64,000 nucleotides of DNA from Acidobacteriota bacterium (GTDB lineage: Bacteria > Acidobacteriota > Blastocatellia > Pyrinomonadales > Pyrinomonadaceae), in the NCBI GenBank assembly GCA_023389035.1, contig JAEWFC010000024.1, positions 62,001 through 126,000 on the forward strand, read 5' to 3'. A model generated the notes under the pieces. It did not search any database, was not told where the DNA came from, and worked only from the letters and a program-made list of their open reading frames with translations. Within the stretch, counting starts at the first letter, position 1; every line of letters starts with the position of its first letter. The translations under genes and the position numbers were made by a program. Shown one piece after another: positions 1 through 8,166 of this stretch.

Positions 1-1075
1 TAGTTGTAGGACGTCTCTCCGGTACGAGTTCCGGTTTTGGCTCAAGCTGGCCTTCAGACGCGGGAACCACAACACGTTCGGATTCGTAATCGCGATCGTC
101 GGGCGTAAGATCCGAAAGATCGACGCCGGCATTGGAATCGACTTCGTCCCCGTCCATCAAATATGAATCGTCGTCGCCACCGCTAACATTTGATATATCA
201 TCAGTTACTGGTGGCAGGTTAAGGTCGTCCAGTAGATGTCCTCCCGTCGTGCGGGCGGAGGCAATGGTCGGTTCTTCGTCGGACGCGGTGATGGCCGGTT
301 CCGAGAGAACGCCTGGTGTGACGCTCTCATCGTTAGGCAGTCGGACGACGACGGCGGTCAAATTGTCTTCCGCACCACGGCTGTAACATAGCTCCTTCAT
401 GCGATCGCAGACAACATTCACGTCACTGACAGCGTTTAACAGATCTGCGATCTCCTGATCATTAATGTGGCGGGTGATTCCGTCAGAGCAGATCAGGAAA
501 GTGGTGCCGGGTTCAAGAATGATCGAACGCACGTCGACGTCGACGGTCACGTCCGCACCTACTGCACGGCTGATGACGTTGCGGCTTGGGTGGTTCGCAG
601 CCTGCTCGGCCGACATTCTGCCCGCCCGCACCTCTTCTTCAACTACGGAGTGATCCTGTGTCTCGCGAAACAGCCGACCTTCGCGGTCGAGCCGGTACAA
701 TCTGGAATCTCCGACGTGTGCGATCGTCGCCGTATAACCTGAAATATGCAATGCGACGATGGTTGTCGCCATCGATGCGAGCTGTGGAAGCTCGCTGGCC
801 ATTTGGTTGATCGCAGTGTTCGCGCGATCGATCGCGACGGTCATGATCTCTTCAGGGTCGATCGACCCAGAGTAGTTGGCGAACGCCTCGCCGATTATCT
901 CAACGGCCATTTGCGAGGCCACGTCGCCGGCCATCGCACCGCCGACGCCGTCTGCCACAGCAAAGATGCCGTATTCAGGCATCGAAAGGTACGAATCTTC
1001 GTTTTGCGGGCGCTTGTCGCTGAGACCGCGGTCGCTGACCGCTGCGGTTACAAGATTTAGGGTTGGGTCCATCAT
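1..1075 (-). CDS. PP2C-family Ser/Thr protein phosphatase (3' end outside window)
   Basis: Metal-dependent serine/threonine phosphatase of the PPM/PP2C (Stp1/PstP) family, expected to reverse phosphorylation made by Hanks-type kinases such as the one at 6607. The protein begins MMDPTLNLVTAAVSDRG. Metal-site motifs are visible: NEDS near residue 26, ADGVGG near 41-46, then HVGDSRLYRL, SDGITRH and EDNLTAVVV, which closes the catalytic domain. After it comes an acidic Asp/Ser-rich linker that runs off the window, so any C-terminal membrane anchor is not seen. It is the last visible gene of a minus-strand run (FHA, PBP, RodA, PP2C) and starts 63 bases after the rodA-like stop. Either of two adjacent ATG codons (1075 or 1072) could be the start. 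Confidence 0.93.
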   Translation of the reverse strand, partial: MMDPTLNLVTAAVSDRGLSDKRPQNEDSYLSMPEYGIFAVADGVGGAMAGDVASQMAVEIIGEAFANYSGSIDPEEIMTVAIDRANTAINQMASELPQLASMATTIVALHISGYTATIAHVGDSRLYRLDREGRLFRETQDHSVVEEEVRAGRMSAEQAANHPSRNVISRAVGADVTVDVDVRSIILEPGTTFLICSDGITRHINDQEIADLLNAVSDVNVVCDRMKELCYSRGAEDNLTAVVVRLPNDESVTPGVLSEPAITASDEEPTIASARTTGGHLLDDLNLPPVTDDISNVSGGDDDSYLMDGDEVDSNAGVDLSDLTPDDRDYESERVVVPASEGQLEPKPELVPERRPTT

Positions 1076-1138
1076 TAGTTGTTGGGGGAAAATCGTCAAC
1101 GTTGGCAATAAGTTCAAATGATCGTGTAGCTTAGCCGG

Positions 1139-2818
1139 CTACGCCTGATGTGTTAGCTGAATGTCATCATTCTGCCGATCGACCGCGTTACTATGTGAAA
1201 ATGCCATCAGCATACCGAGCATTGCAAAGCTCGTGATCAGTGAAAAGCCGCCATGGCTGACAAACGGCAGCGTGATCCCGGTCATTGGAAGAGCGCGTGT
1301 AATGCCGCCGATGTTTACCAGTGCCTGAAATCCGATGAACGCCGCGAGACCGATCGAACAGAGCTTTGTGAACATGTCGCGCGAGTCTAAAGCCGTTCTA
1401 ACACCTGCACTTACGAGCACGATCAGGGCAAAGGTTATCAACAAACCCCCAAAAAGTCCAAGTTCTTCTGCTAGTGCCGCGAAGATGTAATCTGAATCCG
1501 CGACCGGTATCAGTTCGGGATAACCCAATCCAAGGCCGCGGCCCGTCATTCCGCCCGACGCAAGCCCGTAAGTTGCCTGTGCCGGTTGGAATGCTAGCAC
1601 GTCGAACCACGCATCAACATTGATCGTCCGCATTAGATCGGGATTTTGCTCCACCATTGCCGGCAGGCCCGGATCGCGTTCCACGAGCCGCTTGTAATAG
1701 CCGTCAAAATCGTCCTTCCACCAGATGGTTTCGGGCGGCGGCGGGTTAAAGCCATCGAGCCAAAGATGAAACCGCTGTTGAATGCGGTCCGGCAGCACGG
1801 CCTTGACGGGTTTCGCCAGCGTCGGCAGCAGGGGTATGCGGTCCTGGGTCGAGACGGGCAGGGCACCGACGACCAATATACCCACCATCAGCAAAACGCT
1901 GCCAACCAGCACGAACCGCTGCGAAAAACGCCTGACCGCGATCAGGTAAAGCGTCGCATATACCGAGCTGAAGACCATCATCTGCCCGAAGTCTTTCAGC
2001 ACAAAGAACGGGAAGAACGGCAGTGTCGCCATAAACAGCAGCGGTACCACATCTCTCGCACGGGGCAATCCCCAATAGGTTCTGGCGAGATTCTTGTAAA
2101 GCACGGCCAGTACCGCAGCGAAGCCGATGAGGAAAGGGATCTTCGCGAGTTCCCACGGCGTCATATTTCCGACGGATTTTCCGGCTCGAGATGTCACGGC
2201 AGCGATCACGAGCGGCACGAGTGTCAGTAACACGATCAGAAAACCGTTTTTCTGCAAGATCTCGAGCACGCGTTCGCGTCGCAACAGGAAAAACGCACCG
2301 ATCAAACCGAGCAGCCCTAGCAGCGGGTTGATCGTTTTTCCCGAAAGCAGCACGCCCGACATGGTCTCTTCTGAAGGCCTTGGCGTCTCGGCCGACAGAT
2401 CTACCGGCGAAGGCGGCGTCGCGGGCAGTCCCATGATCTGCTTTTTCTCGGCCGAATAGTTTTCTTGAATGTAATGCAGTTGCAGCGTCTTGATCTTTGC
2501 CTGCCGTGCTTCCGCCTTGTCGCGTCGCGAGATATATTCGGGGTCGCTGAAGAGCCGGTACTGCACCGTGAGGCCCACCGAAAAAAGAAGTATCGCGGTC
2601 GTATACAGCGTCCAGCTGCCTGCGTACTTGCCAAATTTCTTGAGGAATATCGGCACCACCGCAAGCACCGCGATCAGGAAAACGTTGCGGTAACCCGTGA
2701 TCCACGACGCCTCATAACCGCGGATCAATCCGCCGTAATAGATGGAATAGTGCGAGATCGCCGTTGTCAGGACGATCAGTGCAAGGATGAAGAAATGTGA
2801 TGATGTGCGGTTCTTCAA
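1139..2818 (-). CDS. RodA/FtsW/SpoVE-family peptidoglycan polymerase
   Basis: Polytopic SEDS-family glycosyltransferase that polymerises lipid II in the inner membrane, working with a class B penicillin-binding protein. The 559-residue protein has multiple hydrophobic segments. Near the C terminus it has the SEDS signature with GRGLGLGYPELIPVADSDYIF followed by AEELGLFGG, including the conserved Asp. It is longer than a typical RodA (about 370-400), with an insertion of roughly 50 charged and Pro-rich residues in the N-terminal third, around residues 100-155. The partner transpeptidase lies directly upstream with a 6-base gap. RodA and FtsW cannot be told apart from sequence alone; the pairing with a PbpA-like protein and PP2C favours the actinobacterial RodA arrangement. 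Confidence 0.9.
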   Translation of the reverse strand: MKNRTSSHFFILALIVLTTAISHYSIYYGGLIRGYEASWITGYRNVFLIAVLAVVPIFLKKFGKYAGSWTLYTTAILLFSVGLTVQYRLFSDPEYISRRDKAEARQAKIKTLQLHYIQENYSAEKKQIMGLPATPPSPVDLSAETPRPSEETMSGVLLSGKTINPLLGLLGLIGAFFLLRRERVLEILQKNGFLIVLLTLVPLVIAAVTSRAGKSVGNMTPWELAKIPFLIGFAAVLAVLYKNLARTYWGLPRARDVVPLLFMATLPFFPFFVLKDFGQMMVFSSVYATLYLIAVRRFSQRFVLVGSVLLMVGILVVGALPVSTQDRIPLLPTLAKPVKAVLPDRIQQRFHLWLDGFNPPPPETIWWKDDFDGYYKRLVERDPGLPAMVEQNPDLMRTINVDAWFDVLAFQPAQATYGLASGGMTGRGLGLGYPELIPVADSDYIFAALAEELGLFGGLLITFALIVLVSAGVRTALDSRDMFTKLCSIGLAAFIGFQALVNIGGITRALPMTGITLPFVSHGGFSLITSFAMLGMLMAFSHSNAVDRQNDDIQLTHQA

Positions 2819-2824
2819 ACTCTT

Positions 2825-4744
2825 TTAGCGACCCCGTGCTTTTGGTTTTGCGGGCGGTGCTTTTGCCGGCAAAGGCTTCGGTTTATATTGCTCGCCGAGC
2901 AGACCTAGTTCGCGAGCTTTCAATATCACGTTCGCGGCGATCGGTGCGGCGGTGCGCGAACCGTATCCGCCGCCCTCTACGACCACGGCGATCGCGAAGG
3001 TCGGCCGTTCGATCGGAGCGAGGCTTATGAACCAGCTGTCCGAACGCTCGACCATTACGGGCACTTCGTAATCTTCCCATTCGCCGGCATCATTTCGGCG
3101 TTTCTTCTTGATAGTGTTAAGCTTTCCGGTCTTCGCGTCATAAGAGGGAACTTGCTTCTCAGCCGTACCGGTCTTGCCGCCGGTCCGGATGCCCGTTCCC
3201 GCGAGTTTCCCGGCGATCACCACGCCCGTTCCGCCCGGTTCTTCGGTAACGGTGGACATTACCTCGCGAACTACGGCGGCTTGCTGCGGCGTCAAGACCT
3301 GCGAATAAGGCTCGGGCGGCTGGTCGAGCTCGATCCGCGGCTTCATCAACTTGCCTTCCATGTTTCCGGCCGCGGCGGTGATCAGGGCCATTTGAAAAGG
3401 CGTCATTTGTCCGGCGTAGCCCTGGCCCATTCCTTCCAGCCCAAGATCGAAAAGCGATATTTCCTTACCGGTCACTATCGTCGACTGCTGCGGTGCTATC
3501 GAATTGGCTATCGCGGGCGTGCTCGCGTTAAGCACCTGCGGGAAAAACTTCGACATCACGGCTTCCTGCGGTGTGTCGACCGGCGAAATGCCCAGTGCGA
3601 GAGCCGTTTCGCGAATACGTTCGCGACCCAGAGCGATGGCGAGCTGTGCGAAATACTGATTGCTCGAAACCTTGAATGCCGTGCGGATATCCTTTTCCTG
3701 ACAGCCGCCGCTGCAGGCACCGCTTACGTTCATTCCCTCGCGGTTCTGCGTCGAATCGACGATCGGGAGTGAACTCCGAGTCGGGCGGAATCCATCCGCA
3801 AAGCTTGGGAACGTCAGGTTCTGCTTTCCTGCACGAAACGCAGAGATCATCGTGAAAAGCTTGAAGGTCGAGCCCGGTACGTAAAACTCTCTCGTCGCAC
3901 GATTGAGCAAAGGCTTATCGCGCCGGTCGCCCTCGAGCTTAAGGTATTCCTCGAGGTTTTGTGCCTGGGCCAGGTTAAATGAAGGGTTCGAGTAAGATGC
4001 GAGAATGTCGCCGTTCTGCGGATTGAGGATGACGATGGCGCCTTTCTTTCCTTCAAGCTGTTGCGCGATAAAGGCCTGCAGGTCACGATCGATCGTCACC
4101 TTTACGTCCTTGTTCTCCTCTTCGGGCCGCTTGATGCGTGTGAGTACTTCCCAAGCCTCGGGCATCGGATCGACATTACGTCGATACAGCGTCCTTTCGA
4201 GTCCCGGCGTGCCGCGTTCGGTCCCGAGCATGTGCGCCATCTCTTTTTCGAGAGCGAATGTGCGCACGATGTCGCCGTTGGCGTCCAGTTTGTAATAGGC
4301 TAGGGAACTCGCCAGGTTGCCGTTGCGGTCGAGCATCCAACCGCGAAGATTCGCCGCCGTCGTGCGACGGTTTCTCAGGTCCTTGTAGGCCAATGCCTGA
4401 AACTGTTCATTCGCATCGTCCGCAAAATACGTCCAGTAAACCTGAAACCCGAACACCGTAAATGCAAGCAGGATAAAGACTACCTGCCACACGCGTATGC
4501 TGCGGTTCGCAATGGTCTGCGTTAAGTTTTTCTTGACCTCACGCGGAAGATCGAGTTCGAAGAGGAACTTCGGGCGGCTAAAGTTATCGTAAAAGGTGAG
4601 CACCAGGAAGCCGAGCAAGATGCCGACCGAGATAATGTAGAGTATCGAAAGGCCGGCGGGCGTACGTTCGAGCACCTGACTGCCGAACCAGGCCTCAGGC
4701 CGGAAGTAATCCCAGAAACTTTGAAGGAAGATCATAAACATCAT
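2825..4744 (-). CDS. Class B penicillin-binding protein (PbpA/FtsI-like transpeptidase)
   Basis: D,D-transpeptidase that cross-links peptidoglycan in the periplasm, probable partner of the SEDS polymerase encoded next. All three active-site motifs are present in 639 residues: STFK near 292-295 (nucleophile Ser), SSN near 360-362 and KTGT near 523. Two hydrophobic segments precede the catalytic part (about residues 32-52 and 86-106) instead of the usual one, and the tail is Pro/Lys/Ala-rich. The start ATG overlaps the stop of the FHA gene (ATGA), so translation is probably coupled. Several Met codons sit at the N terminus; the first gives the overlap. Family assignment is firm; the division versus elongation role is inferred from neighbours. 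Confidence 0.93.
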   Translation of the reverse strand: MMFMIFLQSFWDYFRPEAWFGSQVLERTPAGLSILYIISVGILLGFLVLTFYDNFSRPKFLFELDLPREVKKNLTQTIANRSIRVWQVVFILLAFTVFGFQVYWTYFADDANEQFQALAYKDLRNRRTTAANLRGWMLDRNGNLASSLAYYKLDANGDIVRTFALEKEMAHMLGTERGTPGLERTLYRRNVDPMPEAWEVLTRIKRPEEENKDVKVTIDRDLQAFIAQQLEGKKGAIVILNPQNGDILASYSNPSFNLAQAQNLEEYLKLEGDRRDKPLLNRATREFYVPGSTFKLFTMISAFRAGKQNLTFPSFADGFRPTRSSLPIVDSTQNREGMNVSGACSGGCQEKDIRTAFKVSSNQYFAQLAIALGRERIRETALALGISPVDTPQEAVMSKFFPQVLNASTPAIANSIAPQQSTIVTGKEISLFDLGLEGMGQGYAGQMTPFQMALITAAAGNMEGKLMKPRIELDQPPEPYSQVLTPQQAAVVREVMSTVTEEPGGTGVVIAGKLAGTGIRTGGKTGTAEKQVPSYDAKTGKLNTIKKKRRNDAGEWEDYEVPVMVERSDSWFISLAPIERPTFAIAVVVEGGGYGSRTAAPIAANVILKARELGLLGEQYKPKPLPAKAPPAKPKARGR

Positions 4745-5805
4745 TGATCGTCTTTCCCGGCTGTGCCCTCGATATCGATCGCGGCCTGTGTTGCGGGCAG
4801 CGGCTGGGGTTCGGCTGCATTTTCACGGGCCGTGGCGACATGGACCGCAGGTTCGGTCTTTGGAAGTGCGGGCATGTCCTGCGGCGTAAGGACCTCGGTC
4901 TTTTTCGTAAAGCTGAAATCGCCGACCTTATATACGTCCGTCTTTGCCTCGGTAGCCGGCTCGGCGGCTGCCGGCGGCGGGTCGGCCGCGAATTCGAACA
5001 TTACCTCGACCGTCCCGAACCCGACCTTTTCACCCGAAAGCACCTCGACCGCCTTTCCATATTCGATACGCTCGCCGCGGACGAATGTTCCATTCGTCGA
5101 GCCCGTATCGGCCACGACGACGCGTGATTCGCCATTCAGCACGAGTGCGGCGTGGTATTTTGAAACACTGGTGTCGTCAATGGCGACGTCGTTCTCTTTA
5201 GTTCGGCCGACCGCGACCCTGACGCCTTGCCTGAGCGTGATCCGCCGCTCGTGAGTCTCCCCGTTCAAGCTGTAACTTATCCGAACCTCTTTCTCCGAGG
5301 GCAGCGTTTCTGCCGTGGTTTCGGCTGCGGCGGCCGTTGCCGTTCCCGGCATTGATACGTCGATCTCGCGTTCGGCGTCCTCGCCGGTCATCTTTTCAAA
5401 GCTCACGTAAAGCTTTACCCCTTCGGTGAAATAGTCAGGTTTTACTTCAATTGAGAGAGGTGCGTACGTGTAAAAATGCCGGTCGTTTATGTGATCGACG
5501 ACCGCGGTGAGCATTTCGTTCTCGAGCGCTTTCAGCGATGTTTCCGAATCGGTCGAGAACTTGTCCCACTGCATCTTGAGCTTGATGTTGTGCGGGACAA
5601 ATCCGCGGCCTGCGGCGTCGGTCCTGACCTCGGCGTCGAGCAGCTTTTTCAGGCGTTCGATCACCTCGCTCGTCGCAAGGCTGCTTCCGGGCTTCCATCC
5701 GCGGCCTGTGAGCCTGTCGAAAAGATCACCGATCTTTGTCAGCACGCCCTGGACGAACCAATCCGCCGAAACGTCTCTCTTAATTGTCTGCGGGCTTTCT
5801 GCCAT
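4741..5805 (-). CDS. DUF3662 (FhaA N-terminal) plus FHA domain protein
   Basis: Phosphothreonine-reading adaptor, probably recognising targets of the nearby kinase. The N-terminal 120 residues (ADWFVQGVLTKIGDLFDRL onwards) resemble DUF3662, the N-terminal domain of mycobacterial FhaA. After a short linker an FHA domain follows with VGRTKENDV, SVSKYH and TGSTNGTF, the phosphopeptide-binding loop residues. A Pro/Ala-rich tail ends the 354-residue protein. The frame stays open upstream to 6228, but that stretch covers palindromic repeat DNA and has no protein character, so I place the start at MAESPQTIKRD (5805); a second candidate is MATNFSRI at 5844. Neither has a clear Shine-Dalgarno site. 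First gene of the FHA-PBP-RodA-PP2C operon, divergent from the kinase gene. Confidence 0.85.
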   Translation of the reverse strand: MAESPQTIKRDVSADWFVQGVLTKIGDLFDRLTGRGWKPGSSLATSEVIERLKKLLDAEVRTDAAGRGFVPHNIKLKMQWDKFSTDSETSLKALENEMLTAVVDHINDRHFYTYAPLSIEVKPDYFTEGVKLYVSFEKMTGEDAEREIDVSMPGTATAAAAETTAETLPSEKEVRISYSLNGETHERRITLRQGVRVAVGRTKENDVAIDDTSVSKYHAALVLNGESRVVVADTGSTNGTFVRGERIEYGKAVEVLSGEKVGFGTVEVMFEFAADPPPAAAEPATEAKTDVYKVGDFSFTKKTEVLTPQDMPALPKTEPAVHVATARENAAEPQPLPATQAAIDIEGTAGKDDQ

Positions 5806-5900
5806 CAACGGGATAAACGAAATGCGGGAAAAATTTGTTGCCATTCTAGCGAAAACGCGTCGAAATTGGAAAAGCCGAGCCTCACGACCCGACAGACGAG

Positions 5901-6010
5901 GACACAGGCAGAAACACGACCGGTAGGGAGTGTGTTTCTTAGATCTCAGGTCAATCAGCGATGGTAAAGGCAAAAACACCCTTGCTACCGCGCGGGTTTC
6001 CGCCTGTGTC
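5901..6010. repeat. Imperfect inverted-repeat (REP/MITE-like) element
   Basis: Outer arms GACACAGGCAGAAACACG (5901-5918) and CGGGTTTCCGCCTGTGTC (5993-6010) pair at 16 of 18 positions. Nested inside, CGGTAGGGAGTGTGTTT (from about 5921) pairs imperfectly with AAAAACACCCTTGCTACCG (about 5972-5990). The whole can fold as one long hairpin. No coding content and no transposase in the window. Confidence 0.6.
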
Positions 6011-6161
6011 GCCAATATTATTTTGTTAAGGGCTAGATGAACGTGATCTCGCCCGAGTTGACGGTAATCAAGGGGGAGATCAGCGTCATCACGGCCGTTG
6101 TAAGCGTAATGAGACGTCGAACGCGGCAAATGAGGTCTGAGATGGTGTGAGATCACGTCGC

Positions 6162-6485
6162 GTCGCGACGCTTGATGGTAGCCGTGGGTGATAACCCACG
6201 GAATGTTGGACGCGCGGCCCCGTCGCATAGCGACGATTCACCCGAGATCAACGTCGGTCGTGGTTTTACGGCGATCAATCGTCGCTGACGCGACGCCGAT
6301 GTTTGGCCGCCTGACCGTGGGTTGTCACCCACGGCTACAATGACCGGGTCGCTACGCGACGTAAGAACACATTCGCCTGCGATCGCGGGGTCGCTTCGCG
6401 ACAAAAACGCTCCACGGAAACAAATAAAGGAATTCTATACGCGCATAGAACACGCACGGCTACAATCACCGCGTCGCTACGCGAC
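6162..6485. repeat. Cluster of GTCGC...GCGAC palindromes with CCGTGGGT hairpins
   Basis: Six copies of a short palindrome with GTCGC and GCGAC arms: 6162-6169 (overlapping core), 6222-6234, 6281-6294, 6348-6360, 6390-6402 and 6473-6485. Two further hairpins, CCGTGGGT-GATA-ACCCACGG (6182-6201) and CCGTGGGT-TGTC-ACCCACGG (6316-6335), carry outward GTAGC/GCTAC extensions and lie in opposite orientation. The arrangement is typical of REP elements mobilised by RAYT transposases; no such transposase gene is present here. Confidence 0.65.
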
Positions 6486-6606
6486 ACTAGACTCGTGCGA
6501 CGATGAACTGTCGCGTGCCCGCGTGACGAAGTGTTCGCATTTCCGAACTTTGACATTAAAATGTCGTAAACTGTTCTAGGGCGGCTCTCTTCCTCTGCCC
6601 GATGTA

Positions 6607-8142
6607 ATGCGCGAGCTTTCACTTAACAATTGCCGGCTGGACAAGCGGTACGACATCGTCAAGGAACTTGGCCGCGGCAGCTATGCCGAGATCTTTGTCG
6701 CACGCGATAATCTTGCGTATAGCGAATCTCCGCACAAGCTGGTGGTGATCAAGGCCCTGAACGTCTTTTTGCAGGACGATCTGGACCCGGATCTCGAGCG
6801 CACGCTGGTCGAAAACTTTCAGAACGAGGCTGTCGCACTTGATCGCGTCCGCCATCCGAATATCATCAGCAGGCTCGGCCACGGCACGGCCCGCGATCTC
6901 GACGGGCTCACGTTCCATTACCTTGTGCTTGAGTATATGCAGGGCGGCGATCTGCAAAAGGCAGCACGAGATAGCCGGCTTACGTTAAAGCAATCTCTTA
7001 AGTATATAGAGCAGGTCTGTGCCGGGCTACGCCACGCGCATGAGCACGGTGTGATCCATCGCGATATAAAGCCGCAGAACCTGCTTTTATCTAAAGATCA
7101 CGACGTCGTAAAGATAGCCGACTTTGGCGTGGCCCGTGTTCACCAGACCGACGCTCCGATCACGCGGGTCGGCACGAACATATACGCGCCGCCCGAGCAC
7201 AGCCCGTTGGCGGCAGGCCCCGAAGGCGTGATGACGGTCGCTTCGCTCACTCCGGCGGCAGATATCTATTCGCTCGCAAAATCATTTTACACAATAGTTA
7301 CAGGCGAATCCCCAAGGTTTTACGCGAACCAGCCGATCACCGAACTTCCGATGTCCGTTCGCGATGAGGAGTGGGCCGATGAGCTGAAACGAGTCTTGCG
7401 GCTCGCCACCGCGACCGATCCGTCTGCAAGGCCGCAAACGGTGGACGATCTGTGGATCGAGCTGACGGAGCTTCGGAAATTGGCGCTGGAATACGAGACC
7501 TCGACAACCGTCAGGGCGAAGTTTCACGCGACGCCGCAGCCTCAAGTGGCAAAAGGCTACACGCCGCTCGCACCGCAGCAGCCGAAGTTTGACACGACAC
7601 GCGACCTGAGGAAGCGGCATCCGCTCATCGATGGCCGGCCCGAGAAGATGGCGGAGCGATTGCCGGACGTTCCTGTCGCCGCAGCGATCACCACCGAACG
7701 TGTGGAGGACCATTGGCCGAACGCCAAGCCCGTTCCGCAGAAACCAAAGCTGGAGGTCTTGCTCGAACAGCCTGCGCCCAAGCCGCGGCGGAGCCGTGCG
7801 GCGTACAAAAGGGCGGCTTCGTACATGCTGCTGTTCGTGATATTTGTCGCGGGGCTTTACGGGACCTCTGTTTTTCTGAGGAATTCGGGCATGATCCCTT
7901 CGGTCTCAAATCCTTTTGCCAGTGAGACCGGAGTTGCGACCACGGACGTTAACCTGCGACCCGAACCGAGCCCGAACAATGAGCCGCTCGGCGTCGTCAC
8001 GCGAAATTCGCGGCTTACGATCGTTAAGAAGCAGGACAGCTGGTATCAGGTGGACGTCGTCGAACAGGGCCGGCAGCTCGATCCGCCGCTCGCTGTCACA
8101 AGGGGCTGGCTGCACGGCCGATATGTTACTCTTGACCCGTAA
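6607..8142 (+). CDS. Hanks-type Ser/Thr protein kinase with TM segment and C-terminal SH3-like domain
   Basis: Membrane-anchored protein kinase of the PknB/PrkC class. The 511-residue protein has a glycine loop GRGSYAE (22-28), catalytic Lys49 in VVIK, HRDIKPQN (151-158, an RD kinase), DFG (172-174) and an APPE motif. The kinase domain ends near 290. A Pro/Lys-rich juxtamembrane stretch leads to one transmembrane helix at about 405-424, then an outer bacterial SH3-like domain (about 445-511, NLRPEPSPNNEPLG...RGWLHGRYV) instead of the PASTA repeats of PknB. An SH3-like sensor suggests binding of cell-wall peptide, an inference. It is divergent from the FHA-PBP-RodA-PP2C genes and followed after 24 bases by a second FHA gene. 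No clear ribosome-binding site is seen. Confidence 0.93.
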   Translation: MRELSLNNCRLDKRYDIVKELGRGSYAEIFVARDNLAYSESPHKLVVIKALNVFLQDDLDPDLERTLVENFQNEAVALDRVRHPNIISRLGHGTARDLDGLTFHYLVLEYMQGGDLQKAARDSRLTLKQSLKYIEQVCAGLRHAHEHGVIHRDIKPQNLLLSKDHDVVKIADFGVARVHQTDAPITRVGTNIYAPPEHSPLAAGPEGVMTVASLTPAADIYSLAKSFYTIVTGESPRFYANQPITELPMSVRDEEWADELKRVLRLATATDPSARPQTVDDLWIELTELRKLALEYETSTTVRAKFHATPQPQVAKGYTPLAPQQPKFDTTRDLRKRHPLIDGRPEKMAERLPDVPVAAAITTERVEDHWPNAKPVPQKPKLEVLLEQPAPKPRRSRAAYKRAASYMLLFVIFVAGLYGTSVFLRNSGMIPSVSNPFASETGVATTDVNLRPEPSPNNEPLGVVTRNSRLTIVKKQDSWYQVDVVEQGRQLDPPLAVTRGWLHGRYVTLDP

Positions 8143-8166
8143 AGAACGAAGAGTTGGAGATAAACA

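Larger units (their letters stand above)
5806..6606. other. Gene-free divergent region rich in palindromes
   Basis: About 800 bases between the divergent FHA and kinase genes with no credible gene. It holds an inverted-repeat element (5901-6010), a cluster of GTCGC...GCGAC palindromes (6162-6485) and two hairpins with CCGTGGGT arms. Just upstream of the kinase lies the 14-base palindrome GACATTAAAATGTC (6552-6565), overlapping a TTGACA hexamer at 6550-6555; the matching -10 position is poor. Confidence 0.7.

Noticed and set aside
5806..6228. N-terminal extension of the FHA protein to residue -141
   Set aside because: The open frame runs across an inverted-repeat element and gives text without protein character; no start signal supports it.
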